Shown here piece by piece: positions 1 to 10,214 of a stretch of DNA of 64,000 nucleotides (positions within the stretch are counted from its first letter, which is position 1; each line of letters begins with the position of its first letter). This stretch comes from Haberlea rhodopensis (lineage: Eukaryota > Streptophyta > Magnoliopsida > Lamiales > Gesneriaceae), in NCBI GenBank assembly GCA_907163345.1, contig CAJQUN010000035.1, forward strand, positions 2,415,973-2,479,972. Direction: 5' to 3'. The notes below the pieces were generated by a model. It ran no database searches, was not told where the DNA came from, and saw only the letters and a list, made by a program, of their open reading frames with translations. Position numbers and translations under genes: made by a program.

Positions 1-1172
1 CCATGTTTGAGGCGACCGATCGCCTCAGTGTAAATTTTGAGGCGACCGATCGCCTGGGTGAAGCGATCGATCGCCGCCAGTGGATTTTTGAGAAATGCTT
101 TCTTTTGTCAAATTTTTGGTATTTGGCTATTATTTGGCTTCTAATATGGAGTTGTGTGATTGTGTAGAACCATCCCAGGTAGCAACGCAACCAAGGAACT
201 GAAGCCATATCAAAATCCACTTTTGGAAAGGTACGTAGTGGACGTACGGGCACCCCAACGGTACATGTATCTTATATACTTATTGTTTATGCATTGTGGA
301 TGCAAGTATATATGTGGTATTGCATAGTGGATGCAAATACATATTATGCATGATGTTTATAGATGCATATGATTATTGGTGCATATCCCATGAGTCGTGG
401 TCATCCCTTGATGATTTTAATGCTTGCCGCTATTTGGTTTGGTTCCGCTAAATGTGAAGCGAGGGGTGGGAGCGCCGCATGTCACATTTGAGCGTGGTTA
501 TCATATAGGACGAGGAAAGGGTATTTGACGCTCAATGAGAGGCGAGGGGTGGGAGTCCCGCAGTCCATTGAAGCGAGGTTATCCTATGCCGTCTATATGT
601 AAATAAGCGAGGGGCATTAAAATACATTGTGATGGACAGACTAGGGATTGGTGACTGATATTTGGTATTGATGAGCTGGTGTTATGTCATGACATGTTTA
701 GACCATTAAAAATAATCTATTGATTATACTCATGAGTTATGGTACAGGGACAACCAAACGGGAAGCGTTTGAAATGCATAGGAAACCAGGAAGTGTTTTA
801 TTATGATTATGCATTTACGCTTTATCTTCATATTGTGTTGAATATGAATGATTATTATTGCTCATGTTTGGGGGTTGACCTTGTAGGTACACGTTTGGCA
901 TGATAGAAGGGCTAGACGGGTTGAGACAGTGAGCTTGAGGATGCTTTTGAGAATTGAAGGACATGATTGTTTTGTCTAGTGTCTACTCTAGGAGTAGTGT
1001 AAAACTAGTTGATAACATTCATTTGACGGGAATGTAATGAACCCTTTTTGGTAGTCCTTATTTTTGGCATGTAATGCTTAAGCTCATAAACTCAACACGT
1101 TATTTCTCACTCTGATTATTTATTTAGCTCTATTATGCCTTGATTCCGCACTTAAGGATTAGGGTCCTTACA
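1..1172 (+). mobile_element. Tekay-type LTR, right part (family A)
   Basis: The stretch from the window edge to the terminal CCTTACA at 1172 matches 48950..50118 base for base with scattered changes, including the last three palindromes of the paired array (starts 11, 41, 62; same 30 and 21 bp spacing as in the other copy). The copy at 48 kb is a complete LTR with target duplications, so this is the 3' part of the same LTR family. The 5' part, and whether it is a solo LTR or one end of a full element, lies outside the window. It interrupts the gag-like reading frame that resumes at 1173. The expected target duplication would be catgc (1173..1177). Confidence 0.85.
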
Positions 1173-1325
1173 CATGCCTGCCACTTTAAGACGAATGTTG
1201 TTGGAGCGACGAGCTTACACTGTTATAATCTTGCCAAGCTTGAGGGCTTACTGAATGAAGACCCATTTGTGGTATCATACGATACTTACTATGGGCGGCA
1301 TCCGCTCTTTGATGGTTGCTTCTGA
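1173..1325 (+). pseudogene. gag-like ORF of a gag-only Athila-like element, C-terminal end
   Basis: Translation resumes directly after the LTR at 1172 and ends at TGA 1323..1325. The roughly 45 residues include VVGATS, LAKLEG and the terminal SYDTYYGR..PLFDGCF block. The same C-terminus ends the ORFs at 13570..14562 and 47447..50542, so this is the tail of the same protein. The N-terminal part is left of the window. The ORF is cut by the LTR insertion and so is broken here. Confidence 0.8.
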
Positions 1326-2870
1326 TGGTCAAGCCGAAGACTAGAAATCAGCGCTTCTTGGGAGGCAACCCAAGCGTATCCTTTTGCTATTTAGTTTTGT
1401 TATTTGATTTTCAGTTTTTGTTTTTAGTTTTGTTTATCTCTCGAGTCGAATATTTTACCATTTGCATTCTTCTCTTGCTAGGTACTCAGTTGGAGCAATG
1501 AACCCATACAACTGTGGAATTTTCAAGAGCAAATCTTCCTCAACCCTCATGCAAGCGTCTTGATCAGGGGAGTTTACTTTTTTCCCTTTCTATTCATTTG
1601 AACATTGAGGGCAATGTTTGATTTAAGTTTGGGGGAGTGGCTTGCATGTTTTACTTGTTTTAACCACATGTTGTGTGCTTAAATGACACTTGAATCGTCC
1701 GATTATTATGAGCTAAAAATGTTTTTTTATGAGTTCAAACTTGAGAAAAGAATGAATTATAGTAGTGACTATTTAATGACGATTTTGATCTCACTATGCA
1801 TATGAACTTGATTTTTGATGATTATTGGACTTGTACATGAATATCCTAATTTGAGTTAGCATGTCAAGAATGAGGAATATATTGAGCGCAATGAGTCATG
1901 ATCTTGTGGATTGCATGTTGAATAGTGATAATTGTTGTGAACTTGATGATTTGTCTTGAGCATCTTAGAGTTATCCTAGAACTTATTTGATGATGACACT
2001 TTGAGGCGAAATTTTATAGTTACAAACTTGACTTTTGGAAATGATCTAGGCGATCTTTGGACCGTTTGAGCCTTTCAAGCTTACCATGTATATATCAATC
2101 TCTAGTATCCCAATTTGAGCCTAATTGAGAAAGAATGGAGTATGTTTAACATACTATTAGCCCTCATTCAACATTCTTTGGCAAACTCATTATACACACC
2201 TTTATGAGCCTAAGTTGAAAGAATTATCTTTACCTAAAGGGAGTATAATGATTCTCATTAGATGCACATAATTTGCTATATTTTGATGAGCTATAGTTGA
2301 AAAAAAAAATTGATGAATGAGAAAAGAAAAAGATAGATATAAAGCCTTGAGGAAAAAATATGACTAAATAAGACCCAAAGTGGCCAAGGCTAGAAAAAAA
2401 AAGAAGAGGAGCTCGAAAATATGTGCTAAAAAGTGAATTTTATAAGTTATACTATCTTCTTTGTGATATCCTATCTTTTGTTTGAAGCCAACACCAAAGG
2501 CCTTACATTACAAGCTTAAAAAGTCCTTTTGATCCAAGTCTAGGGAGTAACTATCATTAGTGGAGAAGTTGTTTGAAAATAGGCCTATGCGATGCTTGAT
2601 GATAATCTTGACTTTGAGTTGATTAATATGATTTGATCTTGAATATGTGCATGGAACTTGAGATTCAAATTAGCATACACACAAGTTCCGATTTTGAGAT
2701 GTGTTACTTGATTTAGGAGAAAACATGTCTTGTCAAACTTTTGTATATATGTATGAGATTTCTGAGGATAATGCAAGTCATGAAATAATTGTTTCAAGTA
2801 TCAAGAATGAACTCTACCTTATGATTTTAATGCTTAATCGAGGACGATTAAGTGATAAGTTTGGGGGAGT
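1326..2870 (+). other. 3' untranslated region and polypurine tract of the Athila-like element
   Basis: There is no credible ORF. The stretch begins with GGAGGCAACCCAAGCG, also present after the homologous ORFs. It holds two copies of a 'taagtttgggggagt' motif: one near 1622..1640 after 'gagggcaatg', and one at about 2856..2870. The second directly precedes an LTR starting TGATAAGTG and serves as the polypurine tract. The long non-coding 3' region matches the reverse complement of 46600..47446. I see no env-like gene. Confidence 0.75.
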
Positions 2871-4223
2871 TGATAAGTGTCGTTTTTACACTTATTTAGA
2901 TGCGATTTTCTAATGGTTTTCGTATTGATTCTTGGATTATTTTACGGTTTTTGGTATATATTTCTATATTTCAGGAATCAATGTTGAAATGTATAAAGGT
3001 AGAGGAAATGAGCCAAAAATGATGAAAAAGGATCAAACCGAGCGAACGCGTCAAAGCCGAGAAAGGAAGAAAAAATCAAAAGAAAATAAAAAAATTAAAA
3101 TAAAAAGGGGCCGATCGATCGAGCCATCAATCTCGATCGATCGGTGGTGGCAGAATTTTGGCGATTGATCGAGCAGTCAGTCTCGATCGATCGGTCGGAG
3201 GAGTTTTCGGAAAAATAAATTCCTTATAAAGTTTGGGTCCAACAAGGAAGTCCATGATTCCTATCCTTCTATATATTTACACGAAAATTACACCTAATAA
3301 TAGACTTTTTAACCTAGGAATAGCCTCCACTCATCCATACTCCATATCACCATCATCAACCATCACCTCTTCATCCTAGGAATTGGAACAAGCCAACAAG
3401 AGAATAGAAGAGCACGATCGAGAAAGAAGCGAGGAAGGATCGAGAATCAATGAAGTAGTCGACTTGGGAGTTTTCTTTTACTTTTCTATTATTGTTTTAA
3501 TTGAATAATTGGATTTGTTGTGTTTTTGATGATTGAGAAATATCAATAACATAGTTTTCCTATTGATTTTGAGATTGAATTCATATATCTTCTATGCGCA
3601 TGTTTTATTGTTCTTCATTCTTTTGAAGGATTGATCCCCTTTGAATGATATTTTATTATAATTTAGATCGAGAGATAAAATTATAATACGATATAATAAT
3701 TCATGCCGTGTGTTAAAGATTAGATCGAGAGATAAAATCGCATACGAGTGATAGCTTTGGATTGTTTAATCTAAAGTTAGTGGTTTTCATAAAGCGCATT
3801 CAATATTAAATTGTTAATTAAGTGAACGAGAGTTACTAGTTGCAATTTGATGTTAGATTTAATATAGCTCTCGAGAGTGTATTGAATAAATTCGGAAAAC
3901 CCGTCACCTTATAGATGTATGGAGAAGAGAATTGTAAGAGTTGGGTTAGGTGAATCATAGTCTTGATAATTCTTTCTTGTGGACTTTTCTCGTGATCGTC
4001 GATTATTTTGGTTGGATTATAGTAGCTTAATTTAGTTTAGTTTAATTATTAATTAATTATCGTAGGTTAAATATAGTTAAAAGAAATCTTATTTGGTACT
4101 TGCTTGTTAGTCCCTGTGGGTTCGACAATCCGTATTCTTCCTATCTATACTAAAACTTGACACCATGCACTTGCGGTTTAAAATCGCTAAACTGAAATTA
4201 ATTGTTTAAAATAAAAGCGATCA
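2871..4223 (+). mobile_element. 3' LTR of gag-only Athila-like element (family B)
   Basis: It starts TGATAAGTGT right after the purine tract and ends AAAGCGATCA. The final 130 bases, including the 'cttgacaccatgcacttgcgg' region, are the reverse complement of the LTR beginning at 50684, which is followed by a tRNA-Asp-type primer site. The LTR opens with a short hairpin (AAGTGT, then ACACTT). Two pairs of CGATCGATCG palindromes lie at 3111..3195. The right edge abuts copia RT coding sequence. The target duplication cannot be checked because the 5' LTR is off the window. Confidence 0.82.
3108..3199 (+). repeat. Paired-palindrome module, two pairs
   Basis: GATCGATC (or GATTGATC) cores start at 3113, 3135, 3163 and 3185, so both pairs are 22 bp apart and the pairs are 50 bp apart. 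In the first pair the arms CCGATCGATCGAG and CTCGATCGATCGG are exact reverse complements separated by 9 bases, giving a 13-bp hairpin. In the second pair the single arm difference leaves a G-U wobble on the element's sense strand. The module lies about 240 bp from the LTR start. Confidence 0.8.
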
Positions 4224-5265
4224 GTGCTCTTCAGTCAATGGGCTTTACACCATCAAAAGATGATACATCCTTGTTCATTCGGTTTGCTCCAACCTCTGTT
4301 GTTTATATTCTTGTCTACGTTTATGATCTTATAATTACAGGCAGCAAGAAAAGCCATGTCCAGAACATTATTTCTTAACTGCACAAGCAGTTCTCGCTTA
4401 AGGATCTTGCCAACTTATCATATATTTTGGGCATTGAAATCCATCATACTTCCGAAGGCTCTCTATTTTTGAATCAATCCAAGTATGTTAGGGATCTTCT
4501 TCTGAAGACCAAGATGAATCAAGCCAATTCTCTGCCTACTCCTGTGATAACAAGCAGTAAGCTATCATCAAGAGATGGTGACCCATTTTGAAGATGTCAC
4601 CCTCTATCGAAGTACGGATGAAGTTTTACAATATTTAACTATTACACTTCCAGATATATCTTACTGTGTAAAGAAAGTATGTCAGTTCATGCAAACCCCT
4701 CTTCACACACATTGGAAAACAATCAAACGTATTCTTAGATATTGAGTGGCACTGTCTAATTTGGTCTGAAGTTTGGTAACTCGACAAGACTTAATCTTCA
4801 TTGTGATGCTGATTGGGGTAGTAATCTCGATAATAGACGCTCGACTTCATGTTTCTGTTGGTTTTTTGGTAATTCCACGATTTCATGGAGTTCCAAGAAG
4901 CAAACTGTGGTGTCTAGATCAAACATTGAAGCAGAATATCGTAGCCTTGCCAATGCGACTTGGGAGTTACTTTGGATCCAATCACTACTGACTGAATTAC
5001 GTATCCCCTCTCACAATACACCTGTACTTTGGTGTGATATTCTAAGTATAGTTGCTTTAAGTGCCAATCCCGTTCTTCACTCACGTACAAAACACCTTGA
5101 ATTGGATCTTCATATTGTTAGAGAACGGGTACTGTCTAAAGCTCTTCATGTCCAGCATGTTTCTTCATATGACCAAACAAACGACATCCTTACAAAACCA
5201 ATATCAACAGTTGAATTCACTCGATTTCATACCAAGCTTAGTGTGGTTCCTAAACCCCCCTAAGC
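4224..5265 (+). pseudogene. Ty1/copia reverse transcriptase-RNase H remnant
   Basis: The translation reads as the C-terminal half of copia RT (GFTPSK, DTSLF, then LVYVYD where the catalytic YVDD is expected). It continues through the RT/RH connection (FSLKDL, YILGIEI) to RNase H (HCDADWG, SRSNIEAEYR, LWCD, HSRTKHLELDLH) and ends KLEGAC. It is spread over several frames with in-frame stops, and one catalytic Asp is replaced by Tyr, so it is dead. The 5' half was separated by the Athila-like insertion ending at 4223. Confidence 0.85.
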
Positions 5266-5276
5266 TTGAGGGGGCC

Positions 5277-5480
5277 TGTCAAGGGATAACATCAGCCATG
5301 CAATTCATGCAGACTAAGGTGCACAATCCCAAAGATGTATGGAAGCAGATGATAAATGCAAATTCTGATAAAAAGAATATTTACCTAGATTTTCTGTTAC
5401 AACCAAAATACCAGATTGTATTACACTTCTTATTTCATTGGCTGCATTGTTGTATGTAAGGATGGTGATGTTATTTCCCA
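5277..5480 (+). mobile_element. Start of copia 3' LTR (right edge uncertain)
   Basis: The RNase H remnant ends with a purine tract (aagcttgagggggcc) followed by TGTCAAGGG, the usual arrangement at the start of a copia 3' LTR. A TATA-like ataatatatatatt occurs near 5480. No second LTR copy and no clear terminal CA with target duplication could be found, so the right boundary is a guess. Confidence 0.5.
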
Positions 5481-7127
5481 TAATATATATATTCTTCCTC
5501 CTATGTTAACTAGGCGAAATTTATGTTCCTCGAACTCAAAATCACAGGCTTCAATGGCGAGGCACATTTTCTGATGTCGGCTAGGTTTTTGAATTTGAGT
5601 TAGTGGATAACGTTCACACATGATTTCGATCACTGTTGAAAATATGATTCATAATCAAACTCAAGGGCGGGGATCCATTTTCCATAAGAACAGTGTTTTT
5701 CACAAGTGATGAATATTACGCTGTATGCGTACAACCAAAACAAGCAAGGGTTTATTAACTTGTCCTTGAGTTATCATCCATACCAAACACTCCCTTAAGA
5801 GAATATATAAATGTACATACAATAAATGAGGTAATGACTTTGATGCAATTATCCGTTTTCACTAACATCATGTCCACAAACTTTTATCCTGATCTTAATT
5901 CAAGATGTGTTCTTTTAAGTCTCTACAAATATTATACTGAAATTTCAAAATCCGAGAAATAACATTAATATTTTTATAAAATTTACATGAAATTAAATAG
6001 TTTTAATTCGAATTATTAATTTGCAAGTCTGGCTTACTGAATGACTTTTAAGATGTGCATTGGATTGGTTATTTAAAGTATTTTTATGTTGTTTTTATTT
6101 AAAGTTGAACAAAAGTTATTTTTAAGCAAAATATTAAATATTATAATAAAAAAATAGCTTGATAAACTTCAGTTATATATGTGATGATGGTAGTCTTTTT
6201 CTCCTTTTTGTTTTATTCAATCTTTTAACCTTTCTAAACAAGATAATAGGTTCATACATATATAATTTTTGAGGGATAGCAAACCCTTCAATTTTGAAAT
6301 ATTTTCATTCGTGAAATTGATATTAGCAATGCCCTTTAATTTTGTGAGGGTATTTTAGTTATTATATCAAATTATAAAATTAACCAACAATCTTATCATC
6401 AAACCAAACATCATATAACTTATGACACTATATTATTTTAAATCATATCATAAATAGCTTAGAGAGCAGCTTTAAACCGCCGTCACCACATTTGACAACT
6501 GTGTTATCACTGATACATTAAACAGGCGCATGAAAAGACTTTTATTCCCCTTTATACATCTAACTCATTAAATTTAAATCACCAACCAACAGCTCAAAAA
6601 TCATGAGATTCATGGGATTTTCTTGAATCTGTCCTCTCACTATAAAGACAATTATACTTTTTTCTCCAAAAATTAATTACATAGAAGGAGAAAAGGAAAA
6701 AGAAAAACAAAAAAAAAAAAAAGCTTAACCCTGTATTGACAATTTCCATGTTGTTTTTGCTCCTTCCACACTTGTCTTTCCCCTTCAACCCCCACAGTAA
6801 TTAGATATCTATCAACTTGTACGTGTACGCAACCCTGAATACAATCTTGGAAATAGAAGCCAATTTTCATCCTTCTGCAAATTTTTGAACGATGAAGAAA
6901 GAGGAACAAAAATAAAAGAACTGCCTTATACGGCTACTGCATGAACAAGAACAAATATTAAAAGTCGTCTTGCACGTCATCTTTCGAATCAGTATGTTGT
7001 TTTTTCATCAATAGTTCAAGAAATAATACAAAAATTGGAAGAAACGGTTGACATTCTTGAGAAGTATGTAAAAATCAAAGAAAAGAACCAGCGAAACTCT
7101 GATCATCAAAGGGTTATGATATAATAT
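5481..7127. other. AT-rich intergenic sequence, no gene seen
   Basis: Only short ORFs without family motifs are present. An ORF on the minus strand at 5430..5633 has no recognisable domain. The last 180 bases before 7128 are probably the 3' UTR of the CLE gene, which reads leftward from 7481. Confidence 0.5.
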
Positions 7128-7481
7128 TCAGTTATGAAGAGGGTTTGGTCCAGAAGGGACTAATCTTTTCTCCACACCGTATCTTGGATCAATCTCAGGG
7201 ACATCATCGGGCAGCGGAGGCGGCGGTGGGAATGGTGGGCAGTGACAGATCAACAGTTTCTTAAGCTGAAAACAGACGGTAGGAATCTGTTGGCCGGTGG
7301 CGATAGGGTGGCAAGAATGTGGCCGCCGGGATTGCAGCTGTGTTTTGTGAAGATGGGCTTGATAATTCGAGGATTGAGTGGCTGATGTGATGATTAGAAA
7401 GAGGGGAAAAAGTGTGATGAATAATACAAGAATTCTACTGCCGCATGGGAAGAGATTACAAGCGAGAGCGCTCTTCACCAT
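7128..7481 (-). CDS. CLE-family signalling peptide precursor (CLE9/10 type)
   Basis: A 117-residue intronless ORF, ATG at 7481 and TGA at 7128. Residues 17-33 form a hydrophobic signal segment (ILVLFITLFPLFLIITS). The middle is variable, with a proline run at 82-91. The C-terminus is RLVPSGPNPLHN (106-117), preceded by DPRYGVEK. This dodecapeptide is identical to the mature peptide of Arabidopsis CLE9 and CLE10. Family knowledge: such precursors are secreted, cleaved, proline-modified and arabinosylated, and are perceived by LRR receptor kinases (HSL1 in the stomatal lineage, BAM receptors in xylem). The motif ends exactly at the stop codon, with no C-terminal extension. The gene looks intact, and it lies between TE nests. 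Gene identity is strong; orthology to a single Arabidopsis member is inference. Confidence 0.93.
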   Translation of the reverse strand: MVKSALACNLFPCGSRILVLFITLFPLFLIITSATQSSNYQAHLHKTQLQSRRPHSCHPIATGQQIPTVCFQLKKLLICHCPPFPPPPPLPDDVPEIDPRYGVEKRLVPSGPNPLHN

Positions 7482-7537
7482 TGTGAAGTTGGTGAATTTG
7501 AGGTGAGAGAGGAATGAGTGGAGTATTTATGTTTGGT

Positions 7538-7550
7538 GGTTATATATATT
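7538..7550 (-). promoter_or_regulatory. Probable TATA box of the CLE gene
   Basis: A TATATATA run lies about 60 bp upstream of the start codon at 7481 on the coding strand. A transcription start about 30 bp downstream would leave a short 5' UTR. The surrounding sequence is AT-rich, so this is only positional evidence. Confidence 0.4.
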
Positions 7551-8144
7551 TATTATATAAATTATTATATAATTATGCATGTATATGTGGAGCTGTTGAA
7601 TAAGATTTATTCGTAATTTTCCATCACTAGATTGAATAGTGCTCATTTGCTTATGTTGTGACTGTCGTCAAGTGCATTGTATTGATATTTTAATGTTTAG
7701 GTTAACCATTGATTTAACATACTCAATAATTTGATCAGAAAGTATCCAAAATCTTATTTTTCAGCAAATGTAAACTCTAAGATGCATTTGAACGGGTTAT
7801 TCAAAATTCACTCAACTTGTTTGAATGATATTTGGATATATAGATTTCAAATAAACCTATCCCGTGTGGTCGAAGTTGTGAGTACAAGCGTTTTATATAC
7901 AAATATTTATGTCATTTAGCTATTTTTGAGTTTTGAACTTCCGAAAATGCCCTCTTTAGTTCCACTCACCTCTCTTCTTCCTCATTTTCTTCATTTTCAC
8001 TCACGTCCGATAAGTTTCCAAGAAACCAAATTCATGGAACTAAGTTTCCACATACCCAGAAAGATTCGACCGATGGTTAACGTAAAATTCTATGAGCAAT
8101 ATCCCATATAAGGTCTGTTGATTTGTAAAATGAAAAAGTCTTAC
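7551..8144. other. Intergenic upstream region of the CLE gene
   Basis: I see no gene, RNA or repeat structure. It is AT-rich and probably contains the CLE promoter on its left side. Confidence 0.5.
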
Positions 8145-8284
8145 TTCCCGGCATTGAAAAAATCTTCAAGTTCTCGATGAAATATCTTGAATTGTTCAAT
8201 GAACGCTTCACTATATTCTCCAGGTTTCTTGGTAATTCTGGCAAGCATTGCTTCTGTGGCAACTAATCTTCGGAACAAGCATTT
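8145..8284 (-). pseudogene. Exon-like coding block of an unidentified gene
   Basis: On the minus strand, a 140-bp open stretch is bounded by a good acceptor (cttcacag at 8285) and a strong donor (GTAAGA from 8144). It encodes about 46 residues with ordinary protein composition: KCLFRRLVATEAMLARI, then a helix-like EYSEAFIEQFKIFHRELEDFF. I do not recognise the family. The Tat-like element inserted 27 bp upstream (TSD cttaa 8311..8315), so any upstream exon would now be beyond 18883, where I found none. It is either a truncated gene or the edge of one disrupted by the insertion. Confidence 0.4.
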
Positions 8285-8315
8285 CTGTGAAGCTTGTTAT
8301 GTATTGTATGCTTAA

Positions 8316-8864
8316 TGATTTCACCAAAAAGTGTGATCTTTAATAAATATTGAACGATGATGTAACAAATGGTTTATCTTCATTTAAACCGAATTGAACC
8401 GTCCCCCAAATGTATCTGTGTATCAAAGAAAAAGGGTGAGATGACTTCGCCCGTAGGCGAAGCCACTCCGACGCCCAAGTCAGTATAGGTTTCAATGAAA
8501 AGTATTGAAATTGTAGGCTTTGCATAATATGAAAGGCGTATTATGAAAGACGTAAGCAATAGCGTGTAAGTATTGCGTAAGTGAACGTCCCTGAATGAGG
8601 GTAGGTGCCATCTATTTATAGATGTAGGGATAGAGTCTCAATCAATATAGAATAGGAGTTCTAGTCAATCTATAATTGTAGAGTTCTAGTCAATCTGGGA
8701 GAATAGTTCTAGTCAATATGAAATAGTATTGTATATGGCAACTAGATCCATGTTTATCCCGAGAATATTGAGAGATATCTTCCAGAACCCTACAACTCCT
8801 TGCTAAATCAGATTGGGTCGGTTAAAACCCATTAGATATATCAATCCCCCATCGAGGGGTATCA
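8316..8864 (-). mobile_element. 3' LTR of the Tat-like element
   Basis: On the minus strand it reads TGATACCCCTCG...GGTGAAATCA. It is nearly identical to 18330..18878. A purine tract (aggaggggggactcg on the minus strand, 8865..8880) precedes it, as expected for a 3' LTR. ORF-like stretches inside are shared by both copies and are not genes. Confidence 0.9.
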
Positions 8865-9239
8865 CGAGTCCCCCCTCCTAGTCGAACTGACGTCGAAGAC
8901 CAGAAGTTCGTTAAATGTTTAACCGACCTGTTCCTAGCGCCCCTGCTGTTTACTTCCACGGGAATATGAGATATAGTCGAGCTCCGTGATGAATAAACAT
9001 GCGGTACTAATAACATTGGCTTCATGAATATTAAGCGTTCCAAGCTCCATAATTAATTGAAATCTCAAGCTCCAGTGACGATAAATATACGATGCCAATA
9101 AACTTGTTTGATTTCCAGCATCAATAGAATCCTGAGCTAAGCAGATAAGCCCGATCGGGCACCAGAGGTAATACGGAGCAAATAAAGCTCATCTGAGCTG
9201 ATTTGAGCTATATCGGATAAATATGTGCAAATGACGCTA

Positions 9240-9830
9240 GACTAAACTAAGCTCCAGAGGTAATAGGTATGCGGAGCAAATGATGTTCGCCTGATCCGAA
9301 CTGAGCTCGAGATATAATAAATAGGAGCGAAGTGTGCTCGTCTGATCTGAACTGAGCTCTAGAGATAATAAATATGAGCGAAGAATGCTCGTCTGAACCG
9401 AGCTCCAAAGATAATAAATAGGGGCAAGTGTGCTCGCATGCTCTGAACTGAGCTCCAGAGACAATAAATATGAGCGAAGAATGCTCGTCTGATCTGAACT
9501 GAGCTCCAGAGATAATAAATATGAGCGAAGAATGCTCATCTGAACCGAGCTCCAAAGTTAATAAATAGGGGTGAAGGGTGCTCGCCTGCTCTGAACTGAG
9601 CTCCAGAGATAATAAATATGAGCGAAGAATGCTCGTCTGAACCGAGCTCCAAAGATAATAAATAGGGGCGAAGAATGCTCGTCTGAACCGAGCTCCAAAG
9701 ATAATAAATAGGGGCGAAGTGTGCTCGCCTGCTATGAACTGAGCTCCAGAGATAATAAATATGAGCGAAGAATGCTCCTCTGAACCGAGCTCCAAAGATA
9801 ATAAATAGGGGCGATCATCTCCTGAGCGTA
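9240..9830. repeat. Tandem array I, about 46-52 bp unit
   Basis: About eleven units start 'gagctcca(g/a)agataataaata', alternating between 'tgagcgaagaatgctcgtctgaacc' and 'ggggcgaagtgtgctcgcctg' halves. The array keeps a minus-strand frame open for about 200 codons by periodicity alone. It is part of the 3' region of the Tat-like element. Confidence 0.9.
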
Positions 9831-9879
9831 ATCTTAGCTTTGAGTGAAAACTCCTGACGACACTTGGCGTAGCCAAGGC

Positions 9880-10214
9880 AAAGTGCTCGGCGTAACCGAT
9901 GCGAGATGAGCCGTCGTAAACGTGCTCCTGAGGTCGGGTGAAAACTTGCTCCTAGCGTAACCAGGGCTGAGCTCGTCGTAAACGTGCTCCTGAGGTAGGG
10001 TGAAAACCCTTGCTCCTGGCGTAACCAGGGCTGAGCTCGTGCTCCTCAGGTAGGGTGAAAACCCTTGCTCCTGGCGTAACCAGGGCTGAGCTCGTCGTAA
10101 ACGTGCTCATGAGGTAGGGTGAAAACCCTTGCTCCTGGCGTAACCAGGGCTGAGCTCGTGCTCCTCAGGTAGGGTGAAAACCCTTGCTCCTAGCGTAACC
10201 AGGGCTGAGCTCGT
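9880..10214. repeat. Tandem array II, left part (55-64 bp unit)
   Basis: Units read 'gtgctcctgaggtagggtgaaaacccttgctcctggcgtaaccagggctgagctcgt', alternately with and without an extra 'cgtaaac'. The array continues at 16166..16375, because the Athila-like element inserted inside it at a ctcgt. Confidence 0.9.

Noticed and set aside
5430..5633. 67-codon minus-strand ORF near the copia LTR
   Set aside because: Protein-like in part but no recognised family, no splice context and overlapping the LTR region.
9247..9876. A 209-codon open frame on the minus strand with repeating LIFIISGAQF
   Set aside because: The frame is kept open by the tandem array units; codons simply follow the DNA repeat and there is no start context or domain.
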